Shown: piece after piece, positions 57,203 to 64,000 of the stretch
Layout of the letters: each line of letters starts with the position of its first letter
Numbering within the stretch: the stretch's first letter is position 1
Source of the DNA: Arctopsyche grandis
Taxonomy: Eukaryota; Arthropoda; Insecta; Trichoptera; Hydropsychidae
Length of the DNA stretch: 64,000 nt
Assembly: GCF_051622035.1 (NCBI RefSeq)
Contig: NC_135357.1
Coordinates: 36,873,691-36,937,690 of the forward strand
Direction of reading: 5' to 3'
Notes under the pieces: model-generated
What the model was told of the DNA's origin: nothing
Databases searched by the model: none
What the model saw: the letters and a program-made list of their open reading frames with translations, nothing else
Made by a program: the position numbers and the translations under genes

Positions 57203-59072
57203 CTAGAGCACGTGCAAGTTTTCGCATGACTTGGTTCTTCCAGGATCACCCCGGCAGAAGCGGTTAATGAAAGCTCTGGCCCGAGCCGTGGCTGGGACTC
57301 CAGTACTTGAAGATGTCGGCAGAGGTCCGCTGGTTTTCAATCTCACTTGTTTTAATACACCGACGAGCAATTCGTCCACATTGTGTTGTATACCACTAGA
57401 TGTTTCAATGAATTTGCACTCCCTCGACGTCGCCAAAGATTTACCTTCTGCAAAAGCATACTTATTTAGACTTGCGACATGCAACATTCATAAAAAAACA
57501 TAGTTACTATTATGTAAACATTTAAAGTTTCATTAGAAATAAAAGGTAACGAATAAGAAGAGTGTCTATTGATATTACATTAATTCGAATGAAAAACACA
57601 ACCTTGTTTGAATCAAATTTTAAAATTGTGACTTATTCTAATATTTGTTTATATAATGTGATGTACAAAATGAATTATCCAAAATTGTTTATATAATGTG
57701 GATAAAGTGTTTAATTTTGATTTTCTTTGTTACATAGGTAAGTGGAGCGTTTGTAAACTCAAACAAGAACATAACCATTTATTAATATAATTTTGTAAAT
57801 AGTAATTTGTAATTAATTTCAATAATAATTTCAGCCAGCAGCATAGCTTGGTCGTTAAGTTTCTGCCTAACACCGAGAGGCGCTGGGTTCGATCCCATGA
57901 GCTGACCTCGATTGAAAATAATTTTTCTGAGTATATCTGTAGTGCTGCTGGTCAGACATGGATATTTGTGACTCCAGGTCGATCGTTTCCTATCAGAGTT
58001 TGCCAATTTTCTCTGATTTCATTGTTGAAACGGTTCCTCATTAAAAAAATGGCTAAAAACCTTCCTACCTACTACGTCACCACTATTTGAGCATGATTAA
58101 TGTACAGTAAAATTTATGTACAATTAACCAGTGGTCTAGTGGTGAATGTTGAATTATTTCGTACTTGATGTTACGAGTTCGATTCCCCGCTAAGTTTCGC
58201 CGTTGGCCAGACCTTGATTTGTCTAGGTCGATCGTTTCTTATCAGAATTTGCCAATTTTTCTGATTTTCATTGAAACGATCCCTGTAAAATTGGCGTTTC
58301 CTTCCCAATTTTCTGTTGCGAACCTTTAGTTATTGTTATATCTTAGGTTTCGCCATATTGCTCACCATAGATGTCTCTGTGGTTGTTTATCGAATATAAA
58401 ATTCGTATTGTTACATGAAAGTTATTCATCGTTATTTATCGTATTAATACGATATTTGTAATATCTGACGATAGATGTCAGATATTGTTTAGATTTACAT
58501 GTATCTATGTAATAATTATGTGGACCAGGAAGGCGCATTTGGGGTTTACCTGTTAAGCCTTCCTGGTATATTTGTATATATGTATGTATGTGAAAATATG
58601 TATGTAAAAAAAAAAAAAAAAAATACATGTCTCGTTAATTTGCGAGTTTTCAGTGTGTCGTAATTCAACGACTTGTATAATAAAAATGCTGTATTGTTTG
58701 TAATTGACCAGGAAGGCGCATTGGGGTTTACCTGTAAGGCCTTCCTGGTATAAAATGTAATAAAAAAAATTAAATTTATCTGCAAGAACATATCACAAAT
58801 TATCCAAAATTGTTTATATGATACGGATGAATTATTTAATTTCGGTTTTGTATGTGAAAATATACGTCAAGTAGGTAACCGTTGGTATGGATGACTCTGG
58901 CTCTGGCCAAATCCGCCTTGTTCCCCACCACTATGACACTCTTCTCCTTCGTATAATTCTCTCTCCAGAGATAATTGAGCAGCTCTTGAGCGTGAAGGAA
59001 GGAAGCCCTCGAAGTCACCGAGTAGATGACGATGCATGCGTGCGGTTCGTATGTAGAAAGCGAATTTTCAAC
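57203..59072 (-). CDS. RGK-family small GTPase (Rad/Gem/Rem/Kir type), last two coding exons
   Basis: Exons 59072-58880 and 57447-57203 join in phase on the minus strand, giving the last 145 residues. Visible: VENSLSTYEPHACIVIYSVT (post-switch II core), G4 motif NKADL in VIVVGNKADLARAR, G5-type CKFIETSSG, HNVDELLVGVLKQVRL, and the RGK C-terminal signature CENLHVL right before the stop, preceded by a basic RARAFINRF stretch. RGK proteins lack CAAX lipidation; vertebrate members inhibit voltage-gated calcium channels via the beta subunit, and insects have Rgk1-3. Upstream exons with G1-G3 were not found to 64000 and probably lie beyond the window. Which paralogue this is cannot be told. Confidence 0.88.
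57835..58760 (+). repeat. Cluster of three SINE copies in the RGK intron
   Basis: Copies at about 57835-58090 (CTGGGTTCGATCCCATG B box), 58125-58575 (GAGTTCGATTCCC) and a tail-only piece at 58625-58760, two of them with the CCAGGAAGGCGCATT stem-loop. They are separated by poly-A and TATGTATG tracts. Confidence 0.7.
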
Positions 59073-59555
59073 CTGTAAAAAAAAAGTAAAATATTATCGA
59101 CACATGTGGTTGGAAAAGGCTGTACGATTTGACCTTTGGCACGGAAACGAATGGAGAATTTTCCATCTGGACGCGTAGATACATCAATTCTCGATTCCCG
59201 CTGGGGCTTTTAAGTTTTCCCTTCCCTTTTCAACTCAATCCCGCAGCCAGGTTGAAGAGGAACGCTTGAGTGGATGTCGAGAGATGCTCGTGCCCTCGGG
59301 GCATGTCGGTTCATCTAAGTGACTCGAGAGAGCAATATAGGCACAAAAACGATCGAAACGGCTTACATTACAAAATTCTCGATATAAAATTTTCCATATT
59401 GCATGTTTTCTACATTTTTACATACACATATCAAACAAACATATTTTCATATTATTTGAAATAAAATTGACCCTTTTATATAATCACTTTGAAGCTTTTC
59501 AATTAAATCTTTATGGTTTACGCCCAAAATGGATATATGTAGTATTATCGGGTTT

Positions 59556-59901
59556 GGTGCAAACGATCGACAAGCGCCAGACAGACTGAACCACAGATTC
59601 ACTGGATGGCTGCTTTAAACGCAATTCTCGACTTCACGAATGATAGATTGCACATCAGATGACGAGTAACCTTTCGATGTGCACAGATGCAATTATTAAA
59701 ATTGAGTTGGATCTTTCTGGCGAGTTTAATAAGGCAAAATTCGGAACTAAAGTATCAGAAGCACAGAACGTATACAGGGTAGGTATGGCGGGACTTCTGG
59801 TAGATTTCGCTTAGTGTAAGTGCGAGCAGTGCGCACGCATAAGGTATACGTGTCGTTAATCTGTGGTTCAGTCTGTCTGGCGCTTGTCGATCGTTTGCAC
59901 C
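59556..59901. mobile_element. MITE, 346 bp, with about 44-bp TIRs
   Basis: GGTGCAAACGATCGACAAGC and the following GCCAGACAGACTGAACC at the left are inverted at 59855-59901. No clear TSD, no coding. Confidence 0.8.
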
Positions 59902-59994
59902 GCATCGAATATTATCCATTACACGATTCACAAAAACGTTGAACACTACCATTGCTGCTTAGCCATCTAATGTGGTTGTAATTGAGCAATATAT

Positions 59995-60438
59995 TGTTGC
60001 GTAGGGGTGGGTGGAGGATCCAAGTAAAAGGCCAACAGTCGTATCACAGCATTTATTGATGATTAAGGATTTATACGCACTGACAATGCTCAGTCCAGAA
60101 TGACCTGATATCGCCTACGTACCGCCTTATAAAGGGTCGATCTCTCAGGACGTCTAATCTGTTTACCTGTTGTATAGTCACGTATTCGGATATGTATTTC
60201 CACGACATTGGGTCTCCCCGTACCGATTCTGAGAAAAGCCTAATAACGGTCATTGTTTAGCCTAAATGCACTTAGAGTCCAGATATAATCCTGGAAGTAA
60301 GTGCAAGCACTTAGTTAATCCGATAACAGATATCCGTTGGTCTAAGTGCAAGCACTTAGTTAGTCCGATAACAGATAACCCTTGAACGGTCACATAGTCT
60401 CTGGGATTCAATTCGCTTAATCCGCGGCGTACGTAACA
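59995..60438 (+). mobile_element. Solo LTR, 444 bp, with ATAT TSD
   Basis: Starts TGTTGCGTA and ends TACGTAACA (9-bp terminal inverted repeat with TG..CA), flanked by ATAT (59991-59994, 60439-60442). A TATA-like CCTTATAAAGGG lies at about 60122. The U3/R-like part repeats TAAGTGCAAGCACTTAGTTA twice (about 60300 and 60346). A 4-bp TSD fits a gypsy-type LTR element. No internal coding region remains. Confidence 0.85.
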
Positions 60439-60639
60439 ATATTATGTTTTTCGGTGTTGATTTCACATATAGACTTCAACAAGTTCGACAACTTATTACT
60501 GGTATCAATTGCATTTATTTTATTATTTATTTATTTTATTTTATTTTATTCTAAACAGACCATTGTGGCATAACAGGAATTCCTAAAGCGCCACAATGGT
60601 CTGTTTAGAATAAAATAAAATGAATACTTTTCTTACTGA

Positions 60640-60905
60640 GAAGTCTATTATTGAATGTATTTTTCCAAAACTAGTTCCATCTTCTTCATTGTTGTTAAAA
60701 TGTAATTCCGGTGTAAAACAGTCTTTATAAACGTAAACACGGATTACACGACTCATGTTCAATGCTAATTGGAAAGACTTAGCAGGTAGTATTCTTGTTT
60801 ATTTTATATATGCACAACGTACAACGCACATCAGCGTTCTTCAGGGCCATGGACTTGTTGGCAAAACGCCGATCAGCGTTGTTCAGCATTGAAAGAGATA
60901 TGAGT
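60640..60905. repeat. Fragment of piggyBac-like MITE family 2
   Basis: AAAACTAGTTCCATCTTCTT and GGACTTGTTGGCAAAACGCC match 24240-24560. Its ends are lost. Confidence 0.6.
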
Positions 60906-62410
60906 GTTTAAAAAAATGGCCAATTTTTACAGGTTTTGGCTTTTGCAGTTTAATTCAAAATCTCGAAGGTAATGCTGTGTCAAAAGTGAGTACGAACATT
61001 TTCACGACTGCACAAAGGGAAATAATACATCAAATACACAAAGAATCGTAAAATATTCTCAAAGGTTTGTTATTTAGCATTACATAAGTACAACGCATTC
61101 CTCGAACGTGAATGTTTTATGAGCATAATGGTTGTGTACGTTTGGCCAAAATCGTTTCTTGTAATTCTATTTGTGGAAAATACTGAATACAGAAGGACTT
61201 GACTTAATACTCTGAAGGACTTGACCTTACCGATGAATTATTCCGAGAGTTGAAAATTAATATCGAACAAAGAAGAAGCTTAAAACTGATTTTATTAACA
61301 CAAATTTTAAATAATTCTAATTTTATACCGAACGAAACATTCTTTAAATGTTGTAATAAAAGCGAATGTACGAGTATATCCAGTTCGGTGATTATTGGTC
61401 ACAGAGGACTCGTCACAAAGTCACTAAAATCTCTATAACGGAAAAACTGGCAGCCGAAAAGTCCATCACACTAACGATAACTATCATACTAACGAGAACT
61501 TGAGTGCCAAATATTGTGTATTCGCGATTTTCATGCCAAAAATTGTCTTTGTGACCACCACAATGTGACGAATAATCCAACTACGGTATATCCTACGGTG
61601 AAACTATTATGAAGCGAGTATATTGTTCTTGTATTGACGATTCCACAATGGAAGAAACTCCTTTAATGAAGAATTAAATAAGGAGTTATCAAAGACAAAT
61701 ATATAAAACAAAGTAAATAAAAATAACCTCTACTTTAAAAAAAAATAAAATATACAGGCAGACAGCAGAAAAAACCGATAATTTAAAAAAAAATGTTTTC
61801 GTCCCCTTTAACAATAAAACCAACTTCGACCGAAACTGATTTGTCCATTGCTGGAAATTTTTGTACCAAATCTAGAAATAGGCTTTCGGATTCTCATTTA
61901 AATATTTTAGTATTCTTAAGAAGCTAATTTCAATAAGTTTACTTTTATAATTATATTTTTTTCAGTTAATAGATATATGTATTATGGGTAGTCACCGGAG
62001 CCTGAGGGGGCCGAGTATTGTTCAAAGGTTGTAAATGCATTGTTAAAGGTTTGCCGAACAATGGATAGCACTGTGACTATCCTACCTCTAATTATGGGTC
62101 TATAGCTCGTGCAGCGAAAGCTGGCACGTACCAATACAAGCACGTATATTGTGTCCGTGAAGATATGAATAAGATTTTTTGTATCTGTTTTCTAGGACAA
62201 TCAGTTGGTCCCTTTCATACGCACCCACTTTCCGAGCATGACAGAAACAACAATTATCTTTTGTATTGTTCAAAGTGTGCACTACCGGGATGATTTTTTC
62301 CAGTTTCACTGGTCAGTCACCGATCAACCCCCACAAACTGACGTAACGCGTTCTTATATTGTTTGCTAATTGGTTAATTGAAGTTAGTTCATTAGAATTA
62401 GTGGATATAT
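60906..62410. other. Repeat debris, no gene
   Basis: 61380-61600 matches 5370-5560; 61985-62095 matches the GGTTTGCCGAA family at 18560-19140 (inverted). I see no coding features. Confidence 0.45.
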
Positions 62411-62419
62411 GATAATAAA

Positions 62420-63450
62420 ATGCTTTGCAATAAAATTGGTTCTGGGAAAACACTAACGGGACAATCTCGCGAAATTGTGTATAATGTTTTCAACTATTTC
62501 ATGCATCGTATAGTGAATAGTGAAAGTGACGAAAGAAATAGTTTTATGAAAAATTTATATGCTTCAACTGCGGAAGCGACTGGTGTTTCCAAAAGAAGTG
62601 TTCAGCGAATTGTTTGTGAAGTACGAAATCAATTTGTGGTGGCTAACCGCCACCGCCAACATCGCAACCTTCAATATCGGAGCCATCAACGAAACAACCT
62701 ATATCTTCAGAGTCATATCTTCCTATATCTTCAGCCTATATCTTCATCAGATCCAGCAGCATCCTCATCTTCATCGATTGTGCGAGTTGTTTTAAGGACA
62801 CCGGGCAAAAATCGTGTAAGGTTATCAAAAATAACTACAGTGGATAGTTTTGATCAAGAGGTCATCAGGCGAACTATCTACGATTTTCATCTAGTTCATA
62901 AGACATTTCCGACCCTACAAAAGTTATTAGAAGTTTTGAAAGATAGTTTAAAATTTAAAGGTGCAATTTCTTAGTTAAGAGTTATCGTTCGTAGGCTAGG
63001 TTTCAAATGGAGAAAGATGAAAAATAATAAACAAATACTTATTGAAAAAAGTGTAATTCGACTGAAGAGATCCATATATCTTTCCAAATTAGAAGAGTAT
63101 AGATTGCAAGGCCGCCCTATAGTTTACACGGATGAATCCTATATAAATAGCTCACATACGATGCCAAAATCATGGTCCGATGAAACTAGCAAAGGTTGCA
63201 GAGTACCGATATAAGGGTAATATGCTAATAATAGTTCACGCCTGTTCTGAAAAAGGATTTATTCCAAATGCGTTACTTATATATCCATCTAAAATTAAAA
63301 CCGGAGATTATCATAATAATATGAACGCGATTAATTACCAAAAATGGATTTAAGAAAAGCTTGTTCCAAATTTACAACCCCAATCTGAAATTGTTATTGA
63401 TAATGCGTCGTACCATAATGTCATGTCAGAACCTATGCCCACACTTCATT
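62420..63450 (+). pseudogene. IS630-Tc1-mariner (DDE_3-type) transposase, broken
   Basis: The N-terminus has an HTH-type region (TLTGQSREIVYNVFNYF, EATGVSKRSVQRI). Later come RTIYDFHLVHKTFPTLQKLL, GFKWRKMKNNKQILIE and the first catalytic Asp in RPIVYTDESYINSSH. After a frameshift near 63212 it continues NMLIIVHACSEKGFIPNALL, GDYHNNMNAINYQKWI and the second catalytic Asp in IVIDNASYHNV. It is inactivated by a stop at 62972-62974, the frameshift, another stop near 63352, and loss of the third acidic residue beyond about 63440. It resembles a transposase type widespread in arthropod genomes; ends were not found. Confidence 0.82.
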
Positions 63451-63724
63451 CGTACGTACGTACGTTTGTTTTACTTATAATTAAAAAAAAATGCTATTTA
63501 TCATTTTATTCGTGGCACGTATTCAAATATTAAATAAATATGCCATCCAAATTATATCATAGATCTTAAAAACATTACACGATCGGTTGAAATAAAATAT
63601 ATAAATATTAGCGTGTTTCTTTCAACAGCCTGTATATGAAAAATGCATTTGTGTGAGTACTGTGTACGCGCCTTCTGTAGCTAATATACCTATACCTCAC
63701 GGGACCTAAAGTGAAATGGTCGAA

Positions 63725-63815
63725 AAAGCAAATATCGGAAGGCAAAGATCGAAAATCGAAAGATCTTAAGTCGAAAGATCAAAAAAAATGGTGCATGGTA
63801 AACGGTACTATGTAT
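63725..63815. repeat. Half-copy of the foldback element at 3058-3480
   Basis: ATCGGAAGGCAAAGATCGAA and CTTAAGTCGAAAGATCAAAA match one arm of the 3-kb foldback. Confidence 0.7.
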
Positions 63816-63828
63816 ATATAATATATAT

Positions 63829-63998
63829 CAGTGGCATGCGGTGAAATTATCTCTCTTTTTGTCATACAGCCTTGTTTAATGTGCGCACGCAGGATACGGG
63901 AGGAAAAGCCTGTTCCCCTTGTTCTTGTTGTATCCTGCTCGCGCGAATTAAGTGAGGATGTACGACGGAGGGAGAGAGAGTTTTACCGCACGCCACTG
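63829..63998. mobile_element. hAT-like MITE, second copy of the 871-1031 family
   Basis: Starts CAGTGGCATGCGGTG and ends CGCACGCCACTG, with the same GCAGGATACGGGAGG and GTATCCTGCTCGCGCG palindromic core. The right TSD is cut by the window edge. Confidence 0.75.
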
Positions 63999-64000
63999 AT

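Overview
This is an AT-rich, intron-containing animal genome window, most likely from an insect. The evidence is spliced genes with short coding exons, a MADF-domain protein, an R1-clade retrotransposon, short TTAGG runs, and many hAT, piggyBac-like, pogo/Tigger, PIF/Harbinger and CR1/L2/jockey-like elements. A holometabolous order such as Trichoptera or Lepidoptera fits, but I cannot prove the order from the sequence.

Genes. Four host-type or host-like genes can be modelled from splice sites and reading-frame phase. (1) A MADF-domain protein on the minus strand runs off the left edge (exons 2578-2707 and 1-319). A PIF/Harbinger transposase fragment lies in its intron, so it may be the accessory protein of such a transposon. 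(2) A large plus-strand chromatin-type gene, 27191-40151, has 18 coding exons and a predicted 1316 residues, in the order MBD, C4HC3 PHD finger, AT-hooks, F-box, leucine-rich repeats. An alternative pair of 3' exons would give a 914-residue MBD-PHD form without the F-box half. (3) The mitochondrial trifunctional protein beta subunit (HADHB, 3-ketoacyl-CoA thiolase) is complete on the minus strand, 45280-51173, with nine coding exons and 469 residues. It converges on gene 2. (4) The last two coding exons of an RGK-family small GTPase lie on the minus strand at 57203-59072.

Repeats. 1-26 kb and 59-64 kb are almost entirely repeats, and the large introns are filled with them too. Several transposons can be bounded to the base by terminal inverted repeats (TIRs) plus target-site duplications (TSDs): hAT-type elements at 871-1031, 1670-1833, 6283-7736 and 19313-20839 (8-bp TSDs); a 2.5-kb long-TIR element at 52649-55118; a pogo/Tigger remnant at 24631-25359 (TA); TTAA-flanked piggyBac-like MITEs at 23993, 25410, 30458, 35217 and 40862, and one (45778) with a changed left end; and a solo LTR at 59995-60438 (ATAT). 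Reverse-transcriptase remnants belong to several non-LTR families. A tRNA-derived SINE with a conserved 3' stem-loop is scattered through the window.

The most unusual structure is at 11868-16375. A transposon with long inverted ends and the C-terminal remnant of a hAT transposase carries GC-rich tandem arrays (90-bp and 143-bp periods) between its subterminal and terminal repeats. The satellite-bearing end is then duplicated in tandem. The arrays produce long open frames on both strands that I do not consider genes. Intron 7 of HADHB is a three-level nest: a TIR element broken by a piggyBac-like MITE and then by a 5'-truncated R1-clade retrotransposon.
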